DNA of 41,844 nucleotides, taken from contig NZ_FTNR01000020.1 of NCBI RefSeq assembly GCF_900156475.1, positions 1 to 41,844 of the forward strand, given 5' to 3'. Below, in pieces: positions 17,382 through 25,445 of the stretch (position 1 is the first letter of the stretch; each line of letters starts with the position of its first letter). The DNA comes from Natronorubrum thiooxidans (lineage in GTDB: Archaea > Halobacteriota > Halobacteria > Halobacteriales > Natrialbaceae). The notes beneath the pieces are model-generated. The model made no database searches and had not been told where the DNA came from. It saw only the letters and a program-made list of their open reading frames with translations. The translations under genes were made by a program, and so were the position numbers.

Positions 17382-18182
17382 CTAGAGATCGATGCCGCCG
17401 TTGATGTCGATCACTTCGCCGGTGATGTAGCCGGACTGCTCGCTCGCGAGATATCGGACGAGACTGGCGATTTCCTCAACAGTTGCGAAGCGCTCAAGTG
17501 GGATGTCCTCTCGTAAGTCGTCTTGAATCTCGTCCGGGATGGCTTTGACCATCTCCGTGCGCGTAAAGCCGGGGGCGATACAGTTCGCCGTCGTGCCGGT
17601 GTCCGCCAACTCGAGGGCGAGCGAGCGGGTAAAGCCGAAGAGGCCGCTTTTGGCCGCGGCGTAGTTGGCCTGGCCGACGTTGCCCTGCTTGCCGATGACA
17701 CTCGAGATGTTGATGATCCGGCCGTGGTCGACGGCCTCGAGGTCGTCGTAGAACGCTTTGGTGCAGTTGAACGTCCCGTGCAGCGAGACGTCGAAGACAC
17801 GGTACCACTCCTCGGCGCTCATGTTGGCGAACGTACAGTCGGACGTGATCCCCGCGTTGTTGACCAGCACGTCGATCGGACCGCACTCGTCGTGAACGGC
17901 GTCGCTCATCGCCTCGACATCGGCGCGGTCGGTGACGTCGGCCTGAACCGGATGTCCCGTTCCGTCGGCGTCGCTGTCGGTAATCGAATCGGCGACTGCG
18001 TGGGCTTCGCCCTCCGAGGAGCGGTAGTTGACGATGACAGTTGCGCCGTGACGGCCCAGTTCACGGGCGATTCCGCGGCCGATTCCACGCGACGAACCGG
18101 TCACCAGACACGTTCGGCCCGAAAGCGGTTGTCGTGGCGGCAGTTCCAGCTCGGTCGGCTTCGTGGTGATCGTTGCGTTCAT
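17382..18182 (-). CDS. SDR reductase (FabG/PhaB-like 3-oxoacyl reductase)
   Basis: This short-chain dehydrogenase has 266 residues. TGSSRGIG (residues 28-35) binds NADP(H), and NNAG follows. The catalytic set is Ser near 161, Tyr174 and Lys178 (NYAAAKSG). It ends with the usual GEVIDINGGI. FabG/PhaB enzymes reduce 3-oxoacyl-ACP or acetoacetyl-CoA; in haloarchaea, which lack a standard fatty acid synthase, a role in polyhydroxyalkanoate supply is likely. The ATG at 18182 overlaps the TGA of the preceding gene (ATGA). The longer frame to 18269 is rejected because the neighbour occupies it. Confidence 0.85.
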   Translation of the reverse strand: MNATITTKPTELELPPRQPLSGRTCLVTGSSRGIGRGIARELGRHGATVIVNYRSSEGEAHAVADSITDSDADGTGHPVQADVTDRADVEAMSDAVHDECGPIDVLVNNAGITSDCTFANMSAEEWYRVFDVSLHGTFNCTKAFYDDLEAVDHGRIINISSVIGKQGNVGQANYAAAKSGLFGFTRSLALELADTGTTANCIAPGFTRTEMVKAIPDEIQDDLREDIPLERFATVEEIASLVRYLASEQSGYITGEVIDINGGIDL

Positions 18183-18772
18183 TGGTGGCCCCCTAGCCGT
18201 GTCGACTGCTCGGGAGTGGCGTGTTCGGTGAGCGGTTCTGAGTCGGACGGGTCGACTGCGGACAGCCACTCGTCGACGGTGTAGGTCCGCTCGTCGTCCG
18301 TCTGTGGGTGTTCCGTGTACGGAACGACGCCGCGAAGCGTCTCCTCGCCCGTCTCGTCGTCAGCCTCGTAGATCGCAAGCGAAATGAACGGTACCCGCAG
18401 TCGCTCGCGTGCGTCGTCACAGTCGGGCTCGAGCAGCGACTGTCGAATCTCCCGTCGACGGAACGCTGGCTCGAGCGAGTGGCCGTGATGGGCGGCCCAG
18501 CGCTCGAACTCGCCGACGAGTTCGTCACGCGTCGTCGGCCGGTCGTCGTCGGTCGGGTCGACGGTATGACACTCCGGCGGCCAGTGAGTGGTCCGATAAG
18601 TGTCGATCCGCTCAGTAGAAGAGAGCCGCTGGAGTCGTTCGACGGTGTCGGTGATCGCCTCTGTGATGGTCGGCGGCGCCGTCGACCGCACGTAGCAGTC
18701 GATCCGAAGGGGTGTCTCCGAATCGAGGTCGACGGCTGGCTCACTCGCCGTTAGATACTCATTGACCGACAT
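18179..18772 (-). CDS. Conserved haloarchaeal-type protein of unknown function
   Basis: This soluble acidic protein of about 197 residues starts SVNEYLTASEPAVDL. I see no known catalytic motif. The middle (residues 90-120, EFERWAAHHGHSLEPAFRRR) is helical, and a beta-rich segment follows (LRVPFISLAIYEAD). The start overlaps the end of the upstream wHTH gene, and the stop overlaps the reductase ATG. The three are therefore one operon, and this protein may work with the regulator or reductase. An ATG two codons upstream (18778) is also possible. Confidence 0.7.
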   Translation of the reverse strand: MSVNEYLTASEPAVDLDSETPLRIDCYVRSTAPPTITEAITDTVERLQRLSSTERIDTYRTTHWPPECHTVDPTDDDRPTTRDELVGEFERWAAHHGHSLEPAFRRREIRQSLLEPDCDDARERLRVPFISLAIYEADDETGEETLRGVVPYTEHPQTDDERTYTVDEWLSAVDPSDSEPLTEHATPEQSTRLGGHQ

Positions 18773-18977
18773 AGCCACCCTCCGTTCGCCGTGCGAGATC
18801 CTTCGAGACGAGCGACTCGAGAACGGATAACAGCGTGAGCTTCGGAAGCGCCAGGAGTTCCTGAAGTTCTGTCACCGTCGGCTCCTCCAGCACGTGGAGG
18901 GAGAGATAGACCAGTTTCGTCTGTGGTGACATGAGATCGTCCGGAACGGTGAACTGTTGTGTGCTCGTGGACATCAT
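18759..18977 (-). CDS. Small winged-helix regulator
   Basis: This 72-residue protein consists of one wHTH: SPQTKLVYLSLHVLEEP, then TVTELQELLALPKLTLLSVLESLVSKDLARR. It resembles TrmB/MarR-type DNA-binding domains without a ligand domain. A minus-strand TATA box at 19002-19010 lies about 28 bases upstream, so the ATG at 18977 (or 18974) is a leaderless start. The longer frame to 19040 crosses the promoter and is rejected. It heads the operon with the unknown protein and the SDR reductase. Confidence 0.75.
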   Translation of the reverse strand: MMSTSTQQFTVPDDLMSPQTKLVYLSLHVLEEPTVTELQELLALPKLTLLSVLESLVSKDLARRTEGGYVGQ

Positions 18978-19001
18978 CCATGAGAGATGCCAACGAACGT
19001 T

Positions 19002-19010
19002 CATATAAAC
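19002..19010 (-). promoter_or_regulatory. TATA box of the wHTH/SDR operon
   Basis: GTTTATATG on the minus strand is centred about 28 bases before the ATG at 18977. Confidence 0.55.
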
Positions 19011-19181
19011 CTGACTGAGCCGTGCGCACAAATACCACATGAGTGCCAGCAGGCGATACTATAATTAGGTTGTATCACGGAGTAGTGTAGCGGCCCGATT
19101 CTCCGCAAATCGGTGTGTACACGGGCTCCAGACGGCGCACAAACGCAAGTGAACTCGAGCCACGTGGTGGGAGCGTCGACC

Positions 19182-19231
19182 ACGTGCGTGCTCGACGGAG
19201 TCAAATACGTGCGTGCTCGACGGAGTCAAAT
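19182..19231. repeat. Perfect 25-bp tandem duplication
   Basis: ACGTGCGTGCTCGACGGAGT plus CAAAT occurs at 19182-19206 and immediately again at 19207-19231 without mismatch. Confidence 0.9.
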
Positions 19232-19288
19232 AGTCGTCGTGACCGTGCGTGAGCGAACCGGCGACGGCGTCGTCACCCACTGTGTCCC

Positions 19289-19588
19289 TCACATTCCCAT
19301 GTCTTCGGCCGCCGTCGGGATCGGAAGGTCGTGCGGTGAGACGCCCAGCAGTTCCGCGACGTGGTCGAGTGCCATATCGAACCCGTAGTAGCGCTCGAGT
19401 TCGTCGCCGTCGGCGGTCGGTCGCACCTTCAACATCGCGTATCCGTCGCGGTTCTGAGCGATTGCGGCAGTCGTCCCGGTTCGTGCCGGCCCGTCACCAG
19501 TCACCTCGAAATTGAGGAGTCGTTCCGTCTCGGTTTCGTCGTAGCTCGCCGTGATGCCGTCTGCTTCGGCCGTTCGATCGTCGGTCAT
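19289..19588 (-). CDS. Conserved small protein, unknown function
   Basis: This 99-residue acidic protein has a beta-rich N-terminal half (GITASYDETETERLLNFEV, then AAIAQNRDGYAMLKVRPT) and a short C-terminal part ending LGVSPHDLPIP. It has no transmembrane segment and no cysteine. The evenly spread haloarchaeal composition and regular codon use support a real gene. I do not recognise a function. Confidence 0.65.
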   Translation of the reverse strand: MTDDRTAEADGITASYDETETERLLNFEVTGDGPARTGTTAAIAQNRDGYAMLKVRPTADGDELERYYGFDMALDHVAELLGVSPHDLPIPTAAEDMGM

Positions 19589-19668
19589 GGCTGGTACTCA
19601 CGGATCGACAACCGGGAAGCTATCGGTTCCGGCACGCCACGAGTACCACAGCAACGTCGGTTTCGACG

Positions 19669-20634
19669 ATGGGAATCGATACCGATTTTTCCGTTCCTTG
19701 TGTGCGTGTAGCCGTGAGCCAACCGGAGCAATCGAGTACCACGGAGTTGATCGCGACGGTTCGCCGGACACGAACGGTCGCGATCCAGTGGGTCATCGTC
19801 TCCGCGATCGGCTTTTTCGGCTTCGCCTACGCATTCGGGTACGTACTCGCCGCGATTCGAGACGTCGCCCTCGAGCCGATCGTCATCTCGCCGTTCGCAC
19901 CGCCGGACGCCGCCATCTGGCTCGTGCTCTCCGTTGGCTTGATCGCGCTCGTCGTGGTTCCACACGAACTGCTTCACGGTGTATTCATGGCCCGTTACGG
20001 CGGCAACCCGGTGTACGGTGTCGGTCTCTCGTATCTCGTCCTGCCGTATGCCTACGCGAAAACGCAGACGGCAAGCTACACGCGAAACCAGATGCTCGTC
20101 GCCCTGCTGGCACCGTTCGTAGGCATCACAGTCGTCGGTCTCGCGGCGATGGTCGTCTATCCGACTCCGCTATTGGTCGTCCCGCTAGCGGCCAACGCCG
20201 CCGGCTCGATCGGTGACCTCTGGATGGCCGCCGTCCTCCTGCAGTACCCCGCCAGCGTTCGCGTTGGCCCACTTCCCGACGCCGACGTCCAGGGGTTCGG
20301 AGTCTACGGCTCGAGCGAGCGAGACCACAGCCGTCTCCCGGGGACTCGTGCCCTCTCGACGGCTGTCTCCGGGGCTGTCGGGACGCTTGCAGTGCTTTCG
20401 ATCGCGATCCTCGGCTGGGTGTTGGTGTCGCTCGCCGTCGGCTCGGGGACCGTCGTGATCGGCGACCCTGACGGCCGCTGGCTGCTCTTCCGACACGAAC
20501 GCCACGCACACGGTGACGTCCACCTCGAACTCGGTGGGATGCTCTTGTGTGCCGTCACGACGCTCGGTGGGCTCGTCTGGGCGCTCGGGGTTGAGAGCTA
20601 TCGCGCGTTCGTCTCCGGGTCGTCCCGGCCGTGA
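19669..20634 (+). CDS. Membrane zinc metalloprotease-like protein (DUF3267 type)
   Basis: This membrane protein of 321 residues has about five or six hydrophobic segments. HELLHGVFMARYGG near residue 104 follows a transmembrane helix and matches the HExxH zinc site of DUF3267 membrane zincins. The first 15 residues may be too long, since a GTG at 19714 (SQPEQSS) is another possible start. It is divergent from the small protein at 19289. The family is thought to be a membrane-embedded protease; no substrate is known to me. Confidence 0.75.
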   Translation: MGIDTDFSVPCVRVAVSQPEQSSTTELIATVRRTRTVAIQWVIVSAIGFFGFAYAFGYVLAAIRDVALEPIVISPFAPPDAAIWLVLSVGLIALVVVPHELLHGVFMARYGGNPVYGVGLSYLVLPYAYAKTQTASYTRNQMLVALLAPFVGITVVGLAAMVVYPTPLLVVPLAANAAGSIGDLWMAAVLLQYPASVRVGPLPDADVQGFGVYGSSERDHSRLPGTRALSTAVSGAVGTLAVLSIAILGWVLVSLAVGSGTVVIGDPDGRWLLFRHERHAHGDVHLELGGMLLCAVTTLGGLVWALGVESYRAFVSGSSRP

Positions 20635-20682
20635 CGAACCAGAAACCGTAACGCTCGAGGGGCCGGCAGGCCGACGACGGGT

Positions 20683-20982
20683 ATGACAAAGTGGCTCCGA
20701 AGCGGCCGCCGCCGCGATATCTGCGTGCTGCTTGCCGGTGCAGATGGGGGCGAACTACGCGGCCAGCAACTCAAATCCCAACTCGAGGCGCGGTACGACG
20801 ACCACCTCGAGCCGAAGGCGTTCTACGGTTCGCTGTCGGCGCTGGTCGATGCGGGGTTCGTCGAGCAGCGAACGGCGGGGATTCACGACGTGTACGCGCT
20901 CACGGACGGTGGCGAACGACGACTACGCGACCACTACGAGTGGGTCCGGGAGTGTCTGCATCAAGATGGCAAAGCGCAGTGA
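20683..20982 (+). CDS. PadR-like transcriptional regulator
   Basis: This 99-residue wHTH has the PadR pattern: ICVLLAGADGGELRGQQLKSQ, then HLEPKAFYGSLSALVDAGFV, then the wing DVYALTDGGERRLRDHYEW. It has no ligand domain beyond the C-terminal helix. It lies between the membrane zincin gene and the squalene synthase-type gene on the same strand and may control either. Confidence 0.8.
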   Translation: MTKWLRSGRRRDICVLLAGADGGELRGQQLKSQLEARYDDHLEPKAFYGSLSALVDAGFVEQRTAGIHDVYALTDGGERRLRDHYEWVRECLHQDGKAQ

Positions 20983-21054
20983 GCGACCATCACTGGAACA
21001 TCCCGCCGGGACCGCGGTGTTTTTCCGGGATGGGAACAAAGTGAAATCGAGTAG

Positions 21055-22101
21055 ATGACCACGGGCCAGCCCGAATTCACAACTGACGCCGACCTGGAGT
21101 GGTGTTACGACGCGGTTCACGGCGTCTCGCGGACTTTTTCGATCACTATCGATCGGCTCGAGGAGCCGATGGCGAGACACATCTGTATCGGCTATCTCCT
21201 CTGTCGTGTCGCTGACACGATCGAAGACGCGGGACATATCCCGCCGGATACACAGACCGAACTGCTCACGACGTACGACCAGTTACTCGATCCGGAGGCC
21301 GACCAGACTGTCGCGGCGTTCATGGACGACATCGAGCCATGGATTCCCGACGAGCGCTCCGAAGACTGGGAGGTCGTCGCCGAAACCCCGCGCGTATTAC
21401 GGACGTTCGAATCCTTAGACGAGGAACCGCGAGAGATTATGCGCGAGCCCGTCCGCGAACTCGTCGACGGGATGGCGATGTTCACGGATCGCTACGCCGA
21501 CGAAGGCGGCTTGCGCCTGCAGACACTCGAGGAACTCGAGGAGTACTGCTGGTACGCCGCGGGCACCGTCGGGACGCTCATCACGGGGCTGGTCGCCCGG
21601 GGAGCCTCCCAGAAACGTGCCGAAGAAATGCGGGAGAACGCCCGGTCATTCGCGTTGCTGTTGCAACTGGTCAACATCGCCAAAGACGTCGAGTCGGACT
21701 ACCACGACGAGAACAACGTCTATCTCCCAGCCGAATGGCTCGAGGCAGAGGACGTCGACGTCGAGCAGGTCACCAACGCGGACAACCACGGCGGCGTCAC
21801 GAACGTCATCAAACGCGTCACCGGACGGGCCGAGACCTACCTCGACGACGCCCATCGCTATCTCGAGGTCGTCCCCGAGACTCACGGCAACCGACTGTCG
21901 GCGTGGGCAATTCCGTACTTGCTTGCGGTCGGGACGATGCGTGAACTCCGCGAGCGGCCGGAAGACGTGATCCGCGAGGGCGACGTCAAGGTTTCGCGCT
22001 CGGAAGTGTACGCCCTTCTCCAGACGTTCGAAGGGGACGTCTCGAGGTCGGCACTAGACGATCTGCGTACGGAGATGGCGGAGAAACCGCTCCATCAGTG
22101 A
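21055..22101 (+). CDS. Squalene/phytoene synthase family enzyme
   Basis: This trans-isoprenyl head-to-head synthase has 348 residues. SRTFSITIDRL near residue 24 begins the substrate pocket. The first Asp motif is CRVADTIED near 49, and the second is NIAKDVESDYHDENNVYLP near 205. It uses two prenyl diphosphates to make squalene or phytoene. The sequence is closer in style to squalene synthase (ICIGYLLCRVADTIED), but the choice cannot be made safely by eye. Haloarchaea need both for membrane squalenes and carotenoids. It stands alone. Confidence 0.85.
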   Translation: MTTGQPEFTTDADLEWCYDAVHGVSRTFSITIDRLEEPMARHICIGYLLCRVADTIEDAGHIPPDTQTELLTTYDQLLDPEADQTVAAFMDDIEPWIPDERSEDWEVVAETPRVLRTFESLDEEPREIMREPVRELVDGMAMFTDRYADEGGLRLQTLEELEEYCWYAAGTVGTLITGLVARGASQKRAEEMRENARSFALLLQLVNIAKDVESDYHDENNVYLPAEWLEAEDVDVEQVTNADNHGGVTNVIKRVTGRAETYLDDAHRYLEVVPETHGNRLSAWAIPYLLAVGTMRELRERPEDVIREGDVKVSRSEVYALLQTFEGDVSRSALDDLRTEMAEKPLHQ

Positions 22102-22153
22102 AACGCTGTCCGTTCTCGCCGCAGTTGTTCGTCACGTTGTGAACGTCGTCAGA

Positions 22154-22162
22154 AGATATAAC
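22154..22162 (+). promoter_or_regulatory. TATA box of the small wHTH gene at 22186
   Basis: AGATATAAC is centred about 28 bases before the ATG at 22186, which fits leaderless transcription. Confidence 0.45.
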
Positions 22163-22185
22163 TCTGTTCCGTTCGACTACCCCCC

Positions 22186-22479
22186 ATGTGTCGGGAAACG
22201 AAGCGTGAACCCGCGTGGGTGTCGGCCATCCGGCTGGCGTTCCTCCGGGGGCAGGTCGACGTCGACGGCGTGATGGATGAGGCGAATCTCCCCGCCGGAT
22301 ACGAACGAACTGTCCGGGACGTTCTGTCGACGATGGCCGACCGGCGCCTTCTCGAGTCCGTCGGCGAGACGGGCGAGCGATACGTTCCCGGTCCCGTCCT
22401 CATCGAATCCGATCGCTTTGATTTAGACTACTCCAAGGCATCCGACGGTGGTGCCCATCGGTGGCACTCGAGTGGCTGA
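22186..22479 (+). CDS. Small wHTH-like protein
   Basis: This 97-residue protein starts MCRETKREPAWVSAIRLAF. Residues 30-65 (VMDEANLPAGYERTVRDVL, then STMADRRLLESV) look like a winged helix, with the wing ending in GERYVPGPV. It has a well-placed TATA box. A regulator is likely, target unknown. Confidence 0.65.
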   Translation: MCRETKREPAWVSAIRLAFLRGQVDVDGVMDEANLPAGYERTVRDVLSTMADRRLLESVGETGERYVPGPVLIESDRFDLDYSKASDGGAHRWHSSG

Positions 22480-22612
22480 GATGGACTGCTGTCGTCACTG
22501 ACCGCCGCTCATCGATCCCGTCGCTGGTGATCGGCGGGAACTCGTTCCAACAGACCGTATGAGACGCTCCATAGCGCAAACTATGTATTGACTACGACTG
22601 TACACGCCAGCA

Positions 22613-22765
22613 ATGGGTACGCTTACGGATACGAAAATTTCCTCGAAGAACCTGACAACAGTGCCGAAACCGGTCCGGAACTTCCTCGACGTCGGTGCCG
22701 GCGACCGAGTCGAATGGCACGTCGAAGACGGACAGATCGTCATCAAAAAACGCGACGCCGAGTAG
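22613..22765 (+). CDS. AbrB/SpoVT-type swapped-hairpin DNA-binding protein
   Basis: This 50-residue protein consists of one AbrB domain: KISSKNLTTVPKPVRNFL, then VGAGDRVEWHVEDGQIVI, then KKRDAE. These domains dimerise and bind DNA, as antitoxins or as global regulators. No toxin gene follows on this strand, so an orphan regulator is more likely. A weak TATA-like ACTATGTATT lies about 28 bases upstream. It ends 18 bases from the convergent mocA stop. Confidence 0.75.
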   Translation: MGTLTDTKISSKNLTTVPKPVRNFLDVGAGDRVEWHVEDGQIVIKKRDAE

Positions 22766-22783
22766 CCACGACGACGCGATTAC

Positions 22784-23461
22784 TTAGAGATCGTCGGGAA
22801 CGTCGACGTCACGACGGACACCCAGATCGTCGACCTCGATGAGCGCACTCGAGTCGCTCTCGAGGAGGATTTCCCGACCGCCGATGTCGCCGTCGACGTC
22901 GGTGAGCGCGCCGAAAAAGCGGGCATCGAACAACACTGGGTTGCCGCGGTCTCCATCGAACGCTGCGGCGAGGGCCTCGCCAGCGCCGGCGGCGTACGCC
23001 GACACCACCGTCTCGATCGTCTCAGGTGTGACGAAGGGCATATCTCCGAGCGCGACGAGGACAGCATCAACGTCGTCGCAGTCATACACGGCCTCGATGC
23101 CAGCCCGAAGCGACGACGCCTGCCCGGTGTCGTAGGCCTCGTTGATGACCGTCTCGACCGGCAGCCCCTCAAGTGCATCCTGCACCCGATCTGCCTCGTG
23201 GCCGAGGACGACGACGACCGGGTCGACGCTGCTCCGAACGAGCGGTCGGGCGGCGTGACGGACGATCGGCTCGCCCTCGAGTGTCGCTAGCAGTTTATTC
23301 TCAGTTCCGTAGCGACTGCTCGTGCCGGCGGCGAGCAACACGCCAGCCACTGCTGGCTCGTTGTGGCCGTCGTCCGCGTGGGACACGTCGTCGGCCTCAA
23401 GGAGCGGGAGATCGGCGGTCACAGATTGAGCCGCGTCCTCGTCGGCGTCGTTTTCAGTCAT
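22784..23461 (-). CDS. mocA: Molybdenum cofactor cytidylyltransferase-like (MocA)
   Basis: This nucleotidyltransferase has 225 residues. LLAAGTSSRYGTENKLLA near residue 42 is the nucleotide-binding loop of the MobA/MocA fold. ALGDMPFVTPETI holds the metal-binding Asp, and GNPVLFDARFF follows. MocA converts molybdopterin to the cytosine dinucleotide form used by the xanthine oxidase/CODH family. The nearby CODH operon fits this closely. The first 38 residues are an acidic extension not seen in bacterial MocA. The ATG overlaps the moeA stop (ATGA). Confidence 0.8.
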   Translation of the reverse strand: MTENDADEDAAQSVTADLPLLEADDVSHADDGHNEPAVAGVLLAAGTSSRYGTENKLLATLEGEPIVRHAARPLVRSSVDPVVVVLGHEADRVQDALEGLPVETVINEAYDTGQASSLRAGIEAVYDCDDVDAVLVALGDMPFVTPETIETVVSAYAAGAGEALAAAFDGDRGNPVLFDARFFGALTDVDGDIGGREILLESDSSALIEVDDLGVRRDVDVPDDL

Positions 23462-24687
23462 CGTTCCAGTACGGGGTAGGGTACGACTCGGACCTGCTCG
23501 TCGGCGGCGACGGCCTCGGTTGTCAGAACGATCCCGTCGGCCTGGCTTGCACGCGTACTCGAGGAGAGTACGCTCGGATCGAACGTCTCCTTGTAGACCG
23601 ATAGCGGCGAGTCGGTGTGGCCGAGTGGCATCGCAACGCCGTCCTCGAGCGTGACGGGGATGCCGTAGGTGAAGCCGGCAGTCGAAATATCGACGTCGCG
23701 AGCCATCTGCGCGGCGACGGTCGGTAGCGCCGTCTCGCCGGCAAAGAACGGGCGGGCGACGAGCGACGTCACCAGATGGGCACCGATGGGTTTGCCTGGA
23801 ATGGCAAACGCCACGGCGTCGGAGTCGGGCAGTTCCGCGACGGCGATCGGTTTCCCCGGTCGGAGTCGCACCCGGTGGAACAGCACGTCACCGAGGGCAT
23901 CGAGCGAGCGGATGACGTAGTCCTTATCACCGACGCTGGTGCCGCCGGTCGTGATGACGACGTCGTACTCGTCGGCCAACTCGGCGATCCGTTCTTCGAC
24001 CCGGTCGTCGACGTCGGGGACCGATCCCTCGTACGTCGCCTCGTGGCCCCACGAGCGCACGAGGCCGGCGAGCATCGGCGAGTCGAGATCCCGATGGCGA
24101 CCCTCGTGGATCTCCGTCCCGGTCGCCAGCAGGCCAACCGAGAGCCGTTTGCTGACGGGAACCGCCTCGATTTCGAGATCGCCGAGCAACAGCGCGTCTT
24201 TCGGCCCGAGGCGCTCGCCCGCATCGAACAGTTCCTCGCCCGCAGCGACGTTGCTCCCGCGCTGGTAGACGTAGTGGCCGGGCTCGAGGTCGGGCCCCGT
24301 GAGCTGGCCGTCCTCGACGACGGCGTTTTCGCGCTTGAGCACCGCGTTCGCCGACGCCGGCAGCGGCGAGCCGGTGGCGATCCGGACCGCCGTCCCGGCC
24401 TCGAGCGCTGCTGGCTCGTCTTCGGGAAACACTGGCGTCTCGACGACCGCAAGCGGATACTCGTCGGTCGCATCGAACGCAAAGCCGTCCATCGTCGCGT
24501 GGCTCTGGGCTGGGACGTCGACCGGAGCCGAAATCGGTTCGGCGAGGGTTCGCCCGGCGAGTTCGTCGAGGGAGACCTGTTCCGTCTCGAGTCGTGGCAG
24601 CCACTCCGTTCGAAGCGCACGAACGCGGTCGACGGCCGCGTCCACGTCGATCAGATCGGCACCGTCATGTGTGTCAGTACCTGTCAT
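23458..24687 (-). CDS. moeA: Molybdopterin molybdenumtransferase (MoeA-like)
   Basis: This enzyme inserts molybdate into molybdopterin and has about 409 residues. PAQSHATMDGFAF near residue 62 is the MoeA signature. VITTGGTSVGDKDYV near 245 is the MPT-binding (MoCF) loop. PGKPIAVAELPDSDAVAFAI and GKPIGA follow, and domain IV is at the C-terminus. ATG 24687 is chosen over TTG 24693 because a TATA box lies 28 bases upstream of it. It is cotranscribed with mocA and divergent from coxG, so Mo-cofactor supply and CODH probably share control. Confidence 0.88.
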   Translation of the reverse strand: MTGTDTHDGADLIDVDAAVDRVRALRTEWLPRLETEQVSLDELAGRTLAEPISAPVDVPAQSHATMDGFAFDATDEYPLAVVETPVFPEDEPAALEAGTAVRIATGSPLPASANAVLKRENAVVEDGQLTGPDLEPGHYVYQRGSNVAAGEELFDAGERLGPKDALLLGDLEIEAVPVSKRLSVGLLATGTEIHEGRHRDLDSPMLAGLVRSWGHEATYEGSVPDVDDRVEERIAELADEYDVVITTGGTSVGDKDYVIRSLDALGDVLFHRVRLRPGKPIAVAELPDSDAVAFAIPGKPIGAHLVTSLVARPFFAGETALPTVAAQMARDVDISTAGFTYGIPVTLEDGVAMPLGHTDSPLSVYKETFDPSVLSSSTRASQADGIVLTTEAVAADEQVRVVPYPVLER

Positions 24688-24711
24688 TCTCAAATCCTAT
24701 TTTTCAGATGT

Positions 24712-24719
24712 GATATACC
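24712..24719 (-). promoter_or_regulatory. TATA box of moeA-mocA
   Basis: GGTATATC on the minus strand is centred about 28 bases before the moeA ATG (24687), giving a leaderless transcript. Confidence 0.5.
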
Positions 24720-24721
24720 GG

Positions 24722-24769
24722 AAACACTAATGTTTATTTGTGTGGTATGGGAAATCATAGAGTGTGGTA
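24722..24769. promoter_or_regulatory. Candidate regulator sites in the moeA/coxG divergent region
   Basis: AAACA-CTAA-TGTTT (24722-24735) is a short inverted repeat. TGTGGTA occurs at 24741-24747 and 24763-24769, spaced exactly 22 bases, about two helical turns. Both lie between the two divergent TATA boxes, where a shared activator would bind. Confidence 0.35.
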
Positions 24770-24792
24770 AATAGTATGCACATAGTGCAGGG

Positions 24793-24800
24793 TTATAAAA
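24793..24800 (+). promoter_or_regulatory. TATA box of the cox operon
   Basis: TTATAAAA is a strong match to the archaeal TATA box. Transcription would start near 24823, about 28 bases before the coxG ATG at 24852. Confidence 0.6.
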
Positions 24801-24851
24801 GATGACGTCGATCGACACACAACGACTGCGGCCACGAAACGGGTGGCGCTA

Positions 24852-25445
24852 ATGGAGTTCAGTGGCGAATTCGAACTCGAGGACGTGCCACCGGAGAAAG
24901 CGTGGGTCGTACTGTCGGACCCGATCGCCGTCCGAAACTCACTAAAAGGGTGTCAGTACATCACGCCGATGGACGACGACTTCGGTTTCGACGACTACGA
25001 ACCCGAAGAAGACGTCGAGACGCTGCCCGAAGCCGACCCGGAAGACGTCGCCGCACGCGCGTTCGTCGAGAGTCAGGAGTATGCCGCGTTGATGCAGGTC
25101 GGTGTCGGCAGTGTCAAACCTCGCTTCGAGACCTCGGTGACGATCAACGAACGCGACCACGACGACTTCATCATGACCGCGACCGGGAGCGGGACCGCAA
25201 GCGGGAGCAGCTTCAGCATGGAGTCGGGGATGCAGATCTATTCGCTCGAGGACAGCGAGGGCTCGCGCATCGAGTGGTGGACCGAGGCCGACATCTCGGG
25301 TCGGATCGCCCAGCTCGGTTCGCGGGTGATCAACCCCGTGGCCAACAAGATCGTGGGCAACTTCTTCAGTGATATCGAACAGCAGATGAGCGACGTCGAA
25401 GAGACGGATTCGGGCATCACGGACCGGATCCGCGGCATGTTATGA
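24852..25445 (+). CDS. coxG: CO dehydrogenase maturation protein CoxG
   Basis: This START/SRPBCC-fold protein of 197 residues begins MEFSGEFELEDVPPEKAW, the standard CoxG opening. LSDP and LKGCQY are family positions, and VKPRFETSVTI starts the barrel's middle strands. CoxG helps anchor or mature the CO dehydrogenase at the membrane. An acidic insertion near residues 40-70 (DDYEPEEDVETLPEADPED) is unusual compared with bacterial CoxG. ATG 24852 is chosen over GTG 24843 on this conserved opening. It heads the operon here, whereas in bacteria coxG tends to be last. The stop overlaps the coxM ATG. Confidence 0.85.
   Translation: MEFSGEFELEDVPPEKAWVVLSDPIAVRNSLKGCQYITPMDDDFGFDDYEPEEDVETLPEADPEDVAARAFVESQEYAALMQVGVGSVKPRFETSVTINERDHDDFIMTATGSGTASGSSFSMESGMQIYSLEDSEGSRIEWWTEADISGRIAQLGSRVINPVANKIVGNFFSDIEQQMSDVEETDSGITDRIRGML

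Larger units (their letters stand above)
18978..19288. other. Intergenic region with tandem duplication
   Basis: There is no gene in these 311 bases. They hold the wHTH operon promoter, two CACGTG hexamers (19161-19166 and 19181-19186) and a 25-bp tandem repeat. Confidence 0.5.

Noticed and set aside
16678-17385. A 235-codon plus-strand ORF over the AhpD-like gene
   Set aside because: The minus-strand frame carries the ECQYCSRYH family motif; the plus-strand frame does not look like a protein family.
23776-24774. A 332-codon ORF antisense to moeA
   Set aside because: MoeA has all family motifs; the antisense frame has none and is explained by codon bias.
24802-24852. A 16-codon ORF whose TAA overlaps the coxG ATG
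   Set aside because: It starts directly after the TATA box, before the expected transcription start, so it would not be on the mRNA.
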